A DNA stretch of 64,000 nucleotides from Rhyacophila brunnea (lineage: Eukaryota > Arthropoda > Insecta > Trichoptera > Rhyacophilidae). The position numbers and the translations under genes were made by a program. The notes below the pieces were generated by a model. The model made no database searches, was not told the DNA's origin, and saw nothing but the letters and a program-made list of their open reading frames with translations. The DNA is taken from the NCBI GenBank assembly GCA_022495005.1, contig JAGYXB010001071.1, positions 806,001 to 870,000 on the forward strand, read 5' to 3'. Position 1 is the stretch's first letter. Every line of letters starts with the position of its first letter. Positions 22,969 to 35,242 of the stretch are shown in pieces.

Positions 22969-24942
22969 TATATTGTAATATATACCTCCGAGATATACGT
23001 ATATACGTGTTGAATACCTACTATTGCTGATTATCTATTTTGGTTCAGCATATTATATATATATAGTATCCTAGATAATACAGCCTCTCATTGTATATGG
23101 AAATTCCTTTGATACAATCTCCCCAATAGGGTGGGTATTAGTGGATAATACACATCAAAAATATGAAGAAATCGTAAAAATATTTTCGTGAAGCGATTAT
23201 GTGGTTGATGGTGATATCAAAGTATGACCCACTTACCGTTTATTTTATATTGTGCCTAAGGTGTAAATAAGAAAACGAAAAAATATTCTAATAACGTTAT
23301 CAAGAAATAAATACATACCCTAAATTCGGGGCCAACAAAAAGACAGGCTCCATTACGTTCAAAGAATGCCTTCTCTCTCCTTCCAAGTTACAAGGCCCAT
23401 TACAAACAGCTGGTCGGTAGGTCGTTCAGATAGCGGACTGCGGGGATGGGTGCGACACCCTTGCCCTCCCTTTGAGAGGGATCCTTTCATGAACCCAAGA
23501 TCTTAGGAGGTGAACTCGCACTGGCGGCCCGCGTGCCACGTAAGACACGCGATAATGCACAATTAAATTGTATTAAGTACGTTTTATCCGCTAATTTGCT
23601 TACTTAAAATACTAACGAACATTTTATTAGTTGTTTCATTGCAGACAGTTTAAAAACGTTGTATGAATATTTTACGTAAATCGTGTACCTACTTATACCA
23701 TTTTGTATTTGTATTCTAACTATAGATATAGTAAACAAACAGTTGGAGTGTTCATATACAGGGATGCAAATTTAAGCTATCTCGAGAGTCATTATCTCTT
23801 AAAACTTTCATGCTCCGTGCTTGATTCTGACTAAGTTTAGTGTCATTAACTTAAGAATATGTCCATTGACTACTTGAAATCATATTTTTTTGTTTCTTGT
23901 TTCGATTCCTTACAGAATTTGATTACTATTCAACACACCCTTAAAATTGATTATAACGCATCAAAAAATCTGCACTAATTACCCTGATTTCAGTGTATGT
24001 AGAGTTCATTCCTAAACCACATTCAGATGTATTTATTTGTTTGCGACATACTAAAATTTGTATGAGCAGAAACTGGCCGACCCATGTCTAATGGGTATGG
24101 TAGTTTACAAGGGGGCTTTCATTTTCTCTTATGTTAATTCGATTATTTTGTAAGTCAATTATTTCAGCAATATTTATGTTAGAACTATTAATTCAACTAA
24201 AATAGTATTTGTCGCAAAAATTTCATTCTTTTTTATGAATAAATTATTCGTTATTGTAGACTTACCATGTGTACCTAGCCTCAGAGTCAGCTAATTTCAT
24301 AATGAAATATATATCTATAGGCACCTCCCGCCCACCTCCAAAACCATGCGAAATACAATATTAATTAGAGCTTGCATACATTTTTAGTTTGACTGCATAA
24401 ATGCCATAATATACCTACTATTACTATTCCAAATTCAAATATTAACATTTAGTTTTATTCCCCAATTATTTTTATCGAATGTTTTAATGATACACAATAT
24501 TATTGTGCTACTTCCACATTTCGAAAAAAATAAATCGTTGTTTTCTAAGTAATATTATCTTTTTCTTGAAGTTTGAGACCGCTGTTGGTTGCGGGGTGTC
24601 GACCGCCTCGTTTACAAGTTACTCAAGTTGGCCTTTCGCTCGGCGATTGCCGAATCTATAAATCTAGCTTATATTGTGTGCCGGCTCTCCGCTTATGGTT
24701 TTTGTTGGTACTATTCCACTATCGTTTAGCAAATTTTGGCCACGTTATGTATATTTTCTTTTTTCCTATACTTGTGAATGGATCTGGCTAGACCGCTTAG
24801 ATTCTAGATTCTATATCAAAGTAAACTTTTGGATAACTAGTTGGCAATGTCTCTCTTATCGTACGGAACTAGTCAAGGGAATCCATATTCAATAACATAT
24901 AATATGGATAATATACATAATATGGAATGCAGTTAATTGAAT
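22969..24942. other. no gene seen; GC-richer patch at 23320-23560
   Basis: The patch includes GGCCCATTACAAACAGCTGG and CGCACTGGCGGCCCGCGTGC and has no other copy in the window. No conserved fold or reading frame was recognised. The remainder is AT-rich. Confidence 0.4.
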
Positions 24943-24950
24943 AACTAAGA

Positions 24951-25973
24951 CAGGGCTGGGCAAACTGCGGCCCGCAGGCCGCATGTGGCCCGCCGGGTGT
25001 TTTTTTGCGGCCCGCCATCATTAATTGTACTTCTTATTACGAACAACTTTTTTTATATATTTTTTAAAAAATATTGACAATAGATTAAAATTTGAAGAAT
25101 TTGTTGTTTCGTAAATGTATTATCTCAGTACGTCTTCCTTGCGTCTTGTCTCATACTATGTAACCACTATTTTCTACGTTGAACATCGTGACACATTTAA
25201 ATACTTTTAATTCCGCGTTGTAAAGAAAAAAAATATATGCCCATGATATGGTAAAAAGTTCGAATGGATTTCAATTAAAACTCAAGTAATTCCTTCGACA
25301 AATATCAAATAGCAACTTGGACCACTTTCCAACTTTGAAGATGCTGAATGTAATATCAGAATATAAATTTGACAAATATAGTAAAATTATTAAAGCTCGG
25401 AATGACGATTTTTCACAAAGATTAGGTGACTTCCAAAAAATTGAGACAAGCTTAGCAATAGTATACGATCCATTTTCAATAGATATTGATAGTGTACCGA
25501 CAGACCTACAACTTGAGATTATTGATCTGCAGTGTGACACTGATTTAAGAGAATTGCCGTGCCGAATTCACGTCGTGAAGAAATCTCCAAATTTTACAAT
25601 ACCCTTAATTCAGACAAATTCGACCAACTTAAAGATTATGCAAGAAAAATGTTCGTTATTTTTGGATCAACCTATATATGTGAACAAATATTTTCGATCA
25701 TGAACCTCAATAAAAATTCTTTACGATCAAATATCTCCGATGCCCATTTACAAGCAGTTTTGAGACTATCAACTACAAAATTAACACCTGAATTTAAAAA
25801 AATGTTAAAAAATGTACTTACAACAGTTTCATTCTTCTCATTATTTTTTTTGTAATGTTTATTGTTCGTGATAATAAATAGTGTATATCTAAAAATGGTA
25901 TTTTACTTGCGGCCCCCCGCTCATTTTGAATTCTCGAATTTGGCCCTACATCCAAAAAGTTTGCCCCCCCCTG
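24951..25973 (+). mobile_element. hAT element with frameshifted transposase
   Basis: Begins CAGGGCTGGGCAAACTGC and ends AGTTTGCCCCCCCCTG. Flanks are AACTAAGA (24943-24950) and AACTAAGG (25974-25981), an 8-bp duplication with one mismatch. The body holds the 3' part of a transposase gene (next entry). The same ends and body, more deleted, appear at 1249-1676. The N-terminal BED finger and catalytic core are not present in this 1.0-kb derivative. Confidence 0.9.
25317..25855 (+). pseudogene. hAT transposase C-terminal region, frameshifted
   Basis: Frame one (25317-25703) has FPTLKMLNVISEYKFDKYSK, DFSQRLGDFQKIE, PFSIDIDSVPTDLQLEIIDL and then shifts near 25550-25562. Frame two (25559-25855) continues with SRREEISKFYNTLNSDKF, CEQIFSIMNLNKNSLRSN and DAHLQAVLRLSTT. 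The second part is the hAT C-terminal dimerisation region of SCAND3/GTF2IRD2-related elements. One frameshift and loss of the N-terminus make it inactive. The otherwise open frames show that the insertion is not very old. Confidence 0.85.
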
Positions 25974-26184
25974 AACTAAGGCATATCCCACTATTTACGG
26001 TTGTATTGGCCACGTGTTCAAAATACGGGGACACAAAAATGGATACAAATAAATATATACGTCACCTTTTAGACTGTAAGGTACTGTCCATCGTAGGCGC
26101 GTTCGGCGGAGCGTTGAGCGGCGCGCGCAACTTAAACGCTGGACGAGCGCTAAGAACGTAGGTACAATTTTGCAGGTAGGTACA

Positions 26185-26325
26185 CATATTGCTTTTCAAT
26201 TTGTGTACGAGTATGGACCTAATAGGTTGAGCAAGTAAAAAAATCTGTTAATACAAACCTCCACTTTGTGGAGGCCCATATGATCTTATTAGGATCAAAC
26301 ATGGACACATTCTTGATTTATGGCG
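26185..26325 (+). repeat. tRNA-derived SINE family A, 3' body only
   Basis: Matches the body of the 60595-60850 copy: GTACACATATTG, TTTTCAATTTGTGTA, GTATGGACCTAATA, TTGAGCAAGT, AAATCTGTTAATACAAACC, and the hairpin CCTCCACTTTGTGGAGG. The tRNA head is lost. It is preceded at 26085-26155 by a CG-rich patch of unknown origin. Confidence 0.75.
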
Positions 26326-27703
26326 TGGAGTTTCGCATTTCTATCATATTAATCTATTCTGTGCATCAGAATAGAGATGATTGTATTGTTTATTTATAAA
26401 TTACTAGCTTCTTTGGATGTAGGCATTGTCTACCTACATAAGTTTCTAACTGTTACTAAGATTTTCTGTTACCTGCATATATCTACCTATATATCTAACA
26501 TATTTTATATCCTCTTACTGATACATTATAACCATTAACCAATAACGGTTATGTGCCTAATGTTACAATATTACTGAATTGAATAAATAAATACTAATGA
26601 AACCGTTGATCTCCTTCGAGAATTTTCGCAGATAACCGAGTATTCTCAGAAATAATTTTAAGTCAACCAAAAACACTTCTGCACAATTAGGACATTGATA
26701 ATTGTGGCCTTTGTCAGTCAGACCTACCTATCAATACTATCAAATCCGTCCAACACCACTAAAACAAGAAAGCGGAAAACGTGTAGCGTCGTTAATGATG
26801 ATTAGAGTAAATAGCTCTAACTATTGCTGCAGTCGACCGCCCCCGTGTGTTATGTATTAAAGTTGAAATTGATGGACAGACAACGATAAAATAACAGCAC
26901 GTAGGTATCATCAACTCAGATGCAATTTCAGCTACTTACTTCTGTAACAAGAAGACTGCGTTCGGACCGCTTGGCTACCCACAAACCGGTTGAGGACTTA
27001 TAACAAGCATGCCTTGCATAACTGACCACTGTACTAAACTTCGTCAGTGCTCAGGTGCACAGAGCACAATACTATTATGTGTTTACGAAGTTCTGATTGA
27101 AAATGTACGATATAAACTATTAATTCAGCAGTGTTAAATATATTCATGTTAATTGACAATTTATTTGAACATAGGTAGGTATTGTAAAAGGTTTGGAAAC
27201 AAATCTCCTACAAATTCAATTTTTTTTTTTAAACATAGTGAACATTACAAATTATTAATTTAAGATGTTCACATCATGACATTTAGAAACAAGGAAATAT
27301 TATTATAACAGTATTATACAAAAGTTATTAAACAGTAGAAAAGTGTAAATATAAAAAAAATATAAATTAGATACAAGGAAATACATTAACTTAAGAATTC
27401 TCCGTCAATACGAAAGTAGACATTTTAGCAGTATACCTGTTATAGAGCAAATTGAGATAACTAACTACATCGCAGAAATCTCATGAGATATCTTTATTAA
27501 TGTAGTTTTCAATCTATTTAATAGCTCTCTATTTAAACTGTTTTTACACCCATTGACAAGTCCGTAGAACAAAATTTTCTAGTAAAATAAATAAATTAAA
27601 TGAAACTACGCCACAGTACTTAGCCACAGTAGTAACATATTAACACATCACACTCTCTCTTTCTGTCACGATTTGAGAGTTGCAGGCATTCATCTAGGTT
27701 TTG
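26326..27703. other. no gene seen
   Basis: AT-rich non-coding sequence, no element ends recognised. Confidence 0.5.
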
Positions 27704-27835
27704 AAAAATAGTTTTCTTCTATAATATTTGAAACTTTCACGGTTGTTTGTTACCTCGACGTTCATCGTAACATATCTCTTGAGAATGGCCTCTGCAACGA
27801 GTCTGAAACTCTGAAACGTCGAGGAAAGAATGATG
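27704..27835 (+). repeat. hammerhead-like repeat family D, copy 1
   Basis: Shares AATGGCCTCTGCAACGAG and GAAACGTCGAGGAAAGAA with 36813-36860, and TTTCACGGTTGTTT with the right flank there in inverted form. Reading TTGAGAA - GGC..stem - GAAA - CGTC gives a hammerhead-like order with a short insertion (TCTGAAAC) before GAAACGTC. See findings for the core changes. Confidence 0.5.
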
Positions 27836-29571
27836 AAACCCCAGAAATTTTTAAAATCGAGTTTTCTTATAGTCGTGCTAAATGTGTGTTTAAGTATAGT
27901 CCGATATATAGCTATCATTAACAAAAACTTTGTATACGATAATTCAATTAATAGCTTTCTGTTTTTTGACTTTTGGTCCCTTTGTCAGGTGTTTAAATTT
28001 TTTCTCGTTTCACTTTCATGTATTTAGGTTCCGTCTAATATAAAGGTTTTCTTTATTGATTCCATCTCTTTAATAATAAAATTAATTCCTCAGTAACTGC
28101 ACGATGCATGTGAATCCTTTAATAAGGCATTCAAAGTTTTATGGTAAGCTTTTTAAAAGAGTTATCTAAGTAATTTTGTTGCTTAATTCTATTGCTGAAT
28201 TAATCGATACAAAACATTGAGGCGACGTCCTCCCCGTTTCATTAATCTAATGAAAGTTTTTACACCCTAATAAGTCGCCGGCGTCATCCCTTCCACTGAG
28301 GGAATTATGCACCCCATAACGTGTTAGTTAAATTAAATTTATTAACGCTTAGTCTAATCCGGCCAAGTCTCGCTATTAGCTTTTTTGTTGCTTTACCGAA
28401 TGAACGTTGCTTTTTAATTATTTTAAATAAGTTAATCAAAAAATCTTTTCAAGACAACGTGTTTACTTGACTGTTATTTTTATGACTGTCTTGTAGGGCG
28501 TGCATACCCAGATTAGTCTTTTGCCATTAATCGACACTCTTTCGCCATATTTGTCACTGGAACGCAAAATTTAATGTTAATGTTTTAATGTTAGCAGAAT
28601 ATTTTAAAGATATGAACACAGATTATAAGTAGAATACAACTTTGTCCTTCCATCCAATATGGAGCACGAATCCGTAGCTTCCTAGCCGTAGCCGAAAGCT
28701 TCACGATTTGTCGTTGTATCTCTGAGAGTCCACACAGAAGGTGACGTATCTACCAAACGACATAGTATCTTTGATTCTCAGATTTCGGTAGTGTATACAT
28801 AACGTGAACATTTATTTTTTTCCTCAAAACGGGACATTATTATTTTTTAGGTAATGGTAGTGCGTATTCAAGAAAACGCATATTTATTCATAGTTTTTAT
28901 ATATTGATGAAAAGAACAGGAATGAACACGTGAAAATAAATTATTTATGTGGTCTTATATTTATCTAAAGAACAAAGTATATTTGCTTTGAAATTCTTGA
29001 CAGGGCTTCTTAAAATTTACTTTGGTAATTAACATTACTTTAAGAACTGCGACTTGCAACGGTGTTTTTCTATCGATTTTTTGATTTTTCGCGCCTTTTT
29101 GAAATTGTTACCATAGGTTGCTCTCTTTCTGAAAATGGGATAATTCGGCGTCCCGAAACTGTGGTCGGGGACAACGGGATATTCTACCTAAAAACGGGAC
29201 GGTCCCGTTCACGCCATGTACCTATACATGATACAATCCTACAATAATTCAATCCTGTAAAAGCGGCCTGGCCTTCCTGACACTTCTTCTCACTTCTTAC
29301 AACAGCAAATTAGATGTGTATCAGTCGTCAACAATATTAAGGAGTAGTACATACTTACTAATTGATAAAGATTAGAGAACAGACATAGCTTTTGACACAA
29401 CTTAAATCCTAATTAAATTCAGACTTATTATTTGACTATCGTAAAATAGGATACCAACATTATATTGTTTATTCTTTATTATAGAATGTGTTGATAATAA
29501 AATATACTTATTAATTGAATTATATTATTATAAGTAAAATGTGTACAAACAAGAACACTATCGTACATCTC
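27836..29571. other. no gene seen
   Basis: Contains a mixed-composition block at about 28215-28400 (GGCGACGTCCTCCCCG, CGCCGGCGTCATCC) that looks unique and could be conserved. No coding exon or RNA gene recognised. Confidence 0.45.
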
Positions 29572-29574
29572 TTA

Positions 29575-29725
29575 TGCCGGGTCCACACCGAAAACAAGTC
29601 GCGCGACAACTCGTTAAATTTTACGATAAGCATGATAATTATCGTAAAATTTCTTAAGCAATTATGATAATTATCGTAAAATTTAACGAGTTGTCGCGCG
29701 ACTTGTTGCCGGTGTGGACCAGGCA
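29575..29725 (+). mobile_element. Harbinger-like 151-bp MITE, copy 2
   Basis: Same 151-bp palindrome as 3486-3636, flanked by TTA at 29572-29574 and 29726-29728. Ends are TGCCGGGTCC and GGACCAGGCA here. It matches copy 1 with only a few differences, so the family was recently active. Confidence 0.88.
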
Positions 29726-29728
29726 TTA

Positions 29729-30300
29729 CAAGTTATATCGAACCATTAGTATTGTGATTAAAGTTTCTTCACGCTCGTAACCTGATGTCATAAATAATAC
29801 AAAAAGCTACATGCATTCTTCCGTAAGGCTGAGCTTTCAAACATTTTATTATATCTACGCATGTAGAATATGTTTATTCCTTCATTTTTTACTTATCTTG
29901 TGGTCGGGTGACTGACATGTAGGGACATTCTCCGATGATGTGATTGGCATTCTGCGACTGACCATTATATATATATCAATATATCTACGATATAGCCAGC
30001 ATTTTTGCCTATTTCTAACTTCTCAACTACTTGGGATATTCTTTATTTAGCGAGGTACCTATGCGCTTGGCATTTATCCTCTTCATCTCTTGTGTGGATC
30101 TGAGGGTTTTAAGCAATTTATCTTTTTTGCTTTGACCTTGATCTGTTTTTAGTTTGGTATTTTTTAATACCTAGGGTGGGTGGGTCCTGGCTCTTGCACT
30201 CATCTCAGCCACTTGTAGCTTCGAATCTTGGGTAACCACACCCTGCGAACTACATTTATTGTAACATCGCATACGTGGAACCATAGCTCTTTGATCCATA
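29729..30300. other. no gene seen
   Basis: No recognisable exon. Mixed-composition sequence from about 29900 to 30300 may be an old element but carries no identifiable domain. Confidence 0.45.
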
Positions 30301-30308
30301 GCAGACCC

Positions 30309-30891
30309 CAGTGGCGAAGGGTGGAGGTAGGCTGTTAAGATCCGCCATAAACAGTGCACATTAAACTTTTTCACACATACATATTTGTTTTCATTGAAAT
30401 AAGACTACAATTTACAGATAGTGTTGGTTAGTTTTTAAAATTCAATTAAACCATTAGAAACCAAGCCATAATAGATAATAGTCAAAAAATACATGTCTAT
30501 TTCTAAAATATCTAAAAGTATGCAATTAAATCATACATAACTTTGAATATTTTGTAAATAGAATAATATTTTTTATTTATTATAGTTTGGTTTAGTCAGG
30601 GCTTAATGAATTAAAAAAATTAACCAACAATATGTGTAATATGTATATTTAATCCAACGAAAACGAATAACTATGAATGAAAAAGTGTGCACAATTTTGT
30701 CGCATTGCCCAAATTAGACCAAATCTATTATGGTTTCGTTTAGGCATGGTTTAATTGATTTTTAAAAACTAACTAACACCATCTGTAAATTGTAGTCTTA
30801 GTTCAATAAAAACAAATACATATGACTAAAAAAGTTTAGTGTGCACTATTTATAGCGAATCTTAACAGCCTACCTCCACCCTTCGCCACTG
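30309..30891 (+). mobile_element. hAT MITE family 1, complete copy
   Basis: Both termini are intact: CAGTGGCGAAGGGTGGAGG at the left, its complement CCTCCACCCTTCGCCACTG at the right. The exact 8-bp target duplication GCAGACCC lies at 30301-30308 and 30892-30899. Length 583 bp. This is the reference copy for the family. Internal inverted segments (TTGGTTAGTTTTTAAAATTC and its complement) make it strongly foldback. No transposase. Confidence 0.95.
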
Positions 30892-30899
30892 GCAGACCC

Positions 30900-31934
30900 T
30901 AGGTACGATAATAGCGAGAACGCCTGGCCTTAGCCAACCGCCGTTAGGTATGCTCACAATAATATATTACTGGCTGCTAACTCTCACACTAACACTCTAA
31001 CATGTCAAAATATTCCGTGCGGTGTAGTTCCTATTTCTTCCGACAGGTTCTCCACTATCGTTCTACTGCGCATGCGAAACCACCATGCAACTATTAATTA
31101 CTGCATGAAAATTCAGAAGTTTCCCAACATAACCATGCATGCAAACTTGCAACTTACGTATTGTCAGCAGTAAATTCATGCACACGTGCAAACGGGTTAT
31201 AAACCTAATATTATGTTATTACTAGTGAATTGTCGTACATTGTTGTAGGTTCGAAAGCTACGTACCTATATCGCGGACAAAAAATATTACCTATACACGT
31301 GGATGGATTTCTGAAGAAGTTTTCTCCGCAGATCAAAGATGAAATGGAGTGTACTTATACATCAGAATAAAAGGTTCAAGAGTGAACTTCCGCTATCCAT
31401 TGATCGTCAAGTGTTTAATAATATGATATAGTATTGTTTCAAATAAATCTATTTTATATCTATATTTAGTGTTGTCGATAAAAATATAGAAAATCGAAAA
31501 CACAAAAGTTTTTGGGCACGTGTCCAAATACAACTAGTCTAGTTATCAATATATTTTTAGCTCCCCCTGCCAATTCAACGTATCATATTAATCCCTGGCT
31601 ACTAATACATCATATAATAATAATGAATGGGAGTCTACACTTTGGAATCGCTGACCTATGCCAAAGAACTACGGGCATTTGTAACTAATAGTATTATTTC
31701 ATTTAGCCGTCTAAGCGTGGGCGCTCACTTGGCGCGGGCAAGACACCCGCTTTGTTTTATATCGGATTATGCTAATCGACAATGAAAGGTCGAGAGCATT
31801 AATTTAATTCTTTACAAACCGTCATCGTGAGCTATGTACGAATAGTGCTACTGTGTGTCAGAGGCGAATACCGCCTGTTTGACGAAGGTAAACGATTATA
31901 ACAAACGAAAAAAATAACAATTCTAACGGATTTA
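30900..31934. other. no gene seen
   Basis: Around 31070-31200 many ATGCA/TGCATG words cluster (CCATGCATGCAAAC, TTCATGCACACGTGC), possibly a binding-site cluster. No exon recognised. Confidence 0.45.
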
Positions 31935-32002
31935 AGTTTTGTACTATTCCATTTGAGTCTTTTTTTGCGACCCGGGTTTCGGCTTTAGGCATCTTCCGGC
32001 AC
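31935..32002 (-). repeat. hammerhead-like motif, family C copy 2
   Basis: On the minus strand: GTGCCGGAAGA, a short stem, GCCGAAAC, CCGGGTC, GCAAAAAAAGACTCAAATG. It is homologous to 14617-14680. The CUGA core is damaged (CGGA), so this copy should be inactive. Confidence 0.45.
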
Positions 32003-32107
32003 TATCTGCACTCACAAATGATAAATACACACTGACAACTAATACAGTTAATTCTAACTTATGTAATACATTAATACAATAAAGTAGGTAAAAACTTTAT
32101 CTTCTTC

Positions 32108-32375
32108 TTTATTTTGACCATGTCCGATCCTAATAGATACCTATCTAGATTATAGATAGCTATCATATGGGCCTTCACACAGTAGAGGTTTTGTATTAAC
32201 AGATTTTGTTTTTTGACGAGAAATGTATGTCAGCCACTTGCTCAACCTATTAGGTCCATACCCTGACACACACAAATTGAAATACAATATGTGTACTTGC
32301 CAGACCCAGGATTCGAACCTGGGACCCACGGCATTATAGTCCAACGCTTAGCCGCGCGGCCACCGCGGGTGTAGG
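32108..32375 (-). repeat. tRNA-derived SINE family A, full copy
   Basis: The minus strand has a tRNA-like head with A box TGGCCGCGCGGCTAAGCG and B box GGTTCGAATCC, then the family body (AAGTACACATATTG, GGACCTAATAGGTTGAGCAA) and 3' part near 32110. About 265 bp. RNA polymerase III boxes are well preserved. The open frame 32150-32344 is incidental. Confidence 0.85.
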
Positions 32376-33640
32376 TACCTATTAAGTCTAGGATCACTAT
32401 AAAAAATATAACAAACAAATTATTATGAATAGTTGAAGTGTTTGTTAAAAACCCCTATCACTAATAAAACTATCAATCGGCGTATACATCGTCAAAACCC
32501 CAATAGATCATTAAATAATTATCAATAAATACTATTTTCAAGAGGTATAAAATCGCCAATACTGGAAAAACAATGGCAACGAATTGGGAATATAATGTAG
32601 TTAAAATTTAACTAATGAATAGAATACCTAACAATATACATAGGTAGTACCTACCTATACACTTATGTATGTATGTACCTATGAAGTTTGTAAAACTTCA
32701 TCAAAGCGTCTATACTCTGTCATGTCAGAATTAACTAGATGTGTTTGGATTGTTTTAAATTTCGCCGTAGTCCGGAGCCAATATTATAGATGTAATAATT
32801 GTATATTATGAAATATTTATTTGAATGTATTTCCAGTTTTTCGCGTTGTATTTTCATCACATACGGATGAGGTAACATGCCAATTGATTTGCAGGAAGTA
32901 TGCTTAGAAAATTCACATATTACAATTATTTTTATGAGACTTGTCTATGCGTTGGGAAACGTATTTTCGAATTTGACCACAGTCGTGATGAATTATAAGT
33001 GGAATTCGCAATACTCTATTATGGCAACAGATAAAAATGAAAAGGAGCATATGCTAAAACATTCCTCAGTGAACTGTGGTTTGAGTGATTTGAAAAAAAC
33101 TCAAAATTAACAAAATATCCATTTGCTTTATAAGCCCTATTTTATCGTGTACGTATACCTACATAATATAGTGGTTTACGTAGACCAGTAGCTATATCTT
33201 GTCATTCCCCATTTCACGTATATTTTGATCGTGCGTTTTCTTCCCTTTTCCAGGTTTTATTACCAAGTATCTACTCACCTATACTTGAATGTGAAAGAAA
33301 AGTCTGCACTCTAGGCTTGATGTATTATTTACGAGAACTTACTGTTCATGAGCTTTTTTAAGATTTCCTCGCCATTATTGTTTCTCCGTATGAAATTTAC
33401 TTACTCTCTATTATATGAGCAACGAAAAAAGCTCCAATCTAAATCTTACTTATATGATTCACGCACAATTTATAGCGGCGAAAAAAATATATTTCTCCAT
33501 TATTGTAATAACTACTCTTTAATAAATACACAAACATCGACAAATTAGGCACAGGCATCATGAAATATTAGTCACTAGGGCTGATGTTACTAATGATGAT
33601 TATACAAAACAATAGTATTTTACCGCGATTTCAGAAACCT
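32376..33640. other. no gene seen; isolated acceptor-like site at 33253
   Basis: Two short open frames (32877-33110, 33348-33548) without motifs. CGTTTTCTTCCCTTTTCCAG ending at 33253 is a good 3' splice-site string, but no donor follows in useful range. Confidence 0.45.
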
Positions 33641-34247
33641 ACATCTAAATAATTACAAGATAAAAAGAACTTTTTATATACCACCTTTTTAAATTTTCTG
33701 TTGAATCATATAAACTTGACAATTCTATGTATTAATAATTTAGGACAAATAAGGCAATTGTCAACAAATCATGTTTTTGCTATTTTGCGACAAACAAACA
33801 AATATAGAATACTGAAATGTCATTTTGATTTCCATAGTAACGCAAGTACATATTAATTATTAAGTTGCCAGGACCACCCTCTTAGCAACTAATAATACTT
33901 TTTTCGTACTTGATAGAAATACTGAATACATATAGAATACTGAAATGTCACGTATATATTAATAATTTAGTTGCTCGGACCCCTTAGCAACCGATAATAG
34001 TGTTTTCCTTTTTTCGAAATAACTTTCCATACAAAACAGAATTAACTGAAAATGAATTCAATTCTGCTTAAAGATTGTTAAAAGTATTAAAAGAATACAT
34101 TGTAATCGTGTGCTGATATATTGTAAAAGTTTCAAATGTCTAGCTCGTCGGGAAGTTAGTAAAAAATCCTCAATCGTCCAATACAAATCTTGGACAAACA
34201 AGAAAAAATTTGTACTGGACAAACAAGAATACGAGCTAATAAAAACG
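33641..34247 (-). repeat. long dispersed repeat family B, copy 2
   Basis: Reverse-complement partner of 6675-7121, 27 kb away. It is longer because an internal part is present twice: TAGAATACTGAAATGTCA..TTAGTTGC..GGACC..TTAGCAAC occurs at about 33806-33895 and again at 33931-34000. The open frame 34156-34389 overlaps its end and is chance. Confidence 0.75.
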
Positions 34248-35242
34248 TGGTAAAATACACCTGGCCACTTCTAAAACCCGCGAGTGACTGGCGAAACATT
34301 ATGATAAATATAAAATTAAAGAAGTAATTAACTATAATGCAAATGTATTTTGCAAATCTGCACGTGTCATTGCTGTTCACGAAAGACATCGCAGGCCGAC
34401 GGAAGTCAACTAGACATCGCGTAAGAGTCCAGTTAAACCATTTATGTTACTTAATTAATACATTTTGTTTTTTATTTGTAATACTTACCGGTATTTCGGT
34501 ATTCAAAAATATTGTGATACCCTTATTGCAATCCCTAGTCCCAAATAAACAGAATCGACTGTATATTTAAAAACTCCCTTTAATATTATCTCGTTACGTA
34601 CTCACCTTGGTCTTAATACTGTGTAAGTAAGCATTTACTCAGGTAAAATATCAGGTAAATGACAATGCTTATTTTTATTTATTTCTAAATGTTTTCGAAC
34701 ACTCAGATGTCTTTCAGTATTAGATTCAATAATAATATACAATTTATTATTTTCTGCTTCCGAGAATCGTATTAACGATGTCTTCGTCACGTCTTATAAA
34801 ATCCCTTTGCAAACTGAAAATAAACCCACTCGTGAAAATGTAATACGATATGTATTTACGGAGAAAAAAGATTTTTATTTCACGACTTTTTAAAAAATAT
34901 AAAATGATAAGCTGAATTCAGACGTAACATAATCTGTGTACAGTCTTATAATATGGCAGTTTTCCTTTTCCCGGTAATGTTTACAGCTGGAGTGAATGTT
35001 TCCCCATAGTATCCCATAGCGCACAAAAGACTTCGTGCTGTTATGTGTCTGTCGGAACGAACCAATACCTACCTGTCTATGGGGACAGGGATTGGCACAC
35101 TATATAAATGTTTTATTTTTTTGGGCGCTTTTGCTATGAATAATTGATTTATTAATGTAAACTGTATCTGACGACTAAAAGGGTTCTCGTAAACGATTCT
35201 GGTCATATACATACATCATATTATACACTGCTCATACACGTG
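34248..35242. other. no gene seen
   Basis: AT-rich, no recognisable exon or element. Confidence 0.5.

Noticed and set aside
33232..33260. Strong acceptor-like string CGTTTTCTTCCCTTTTCCAG|GTTTTA
   Set aside because: No donor within a plausible exon length and GTTTTA is not a usable donor, so it is not a recursive site.
34640..34660. CAGGTAAAATATCAGGTAAAT near 34640
   Set aside because: No pyrimidine tract before either AG, and GTAAAT is a weak donor.
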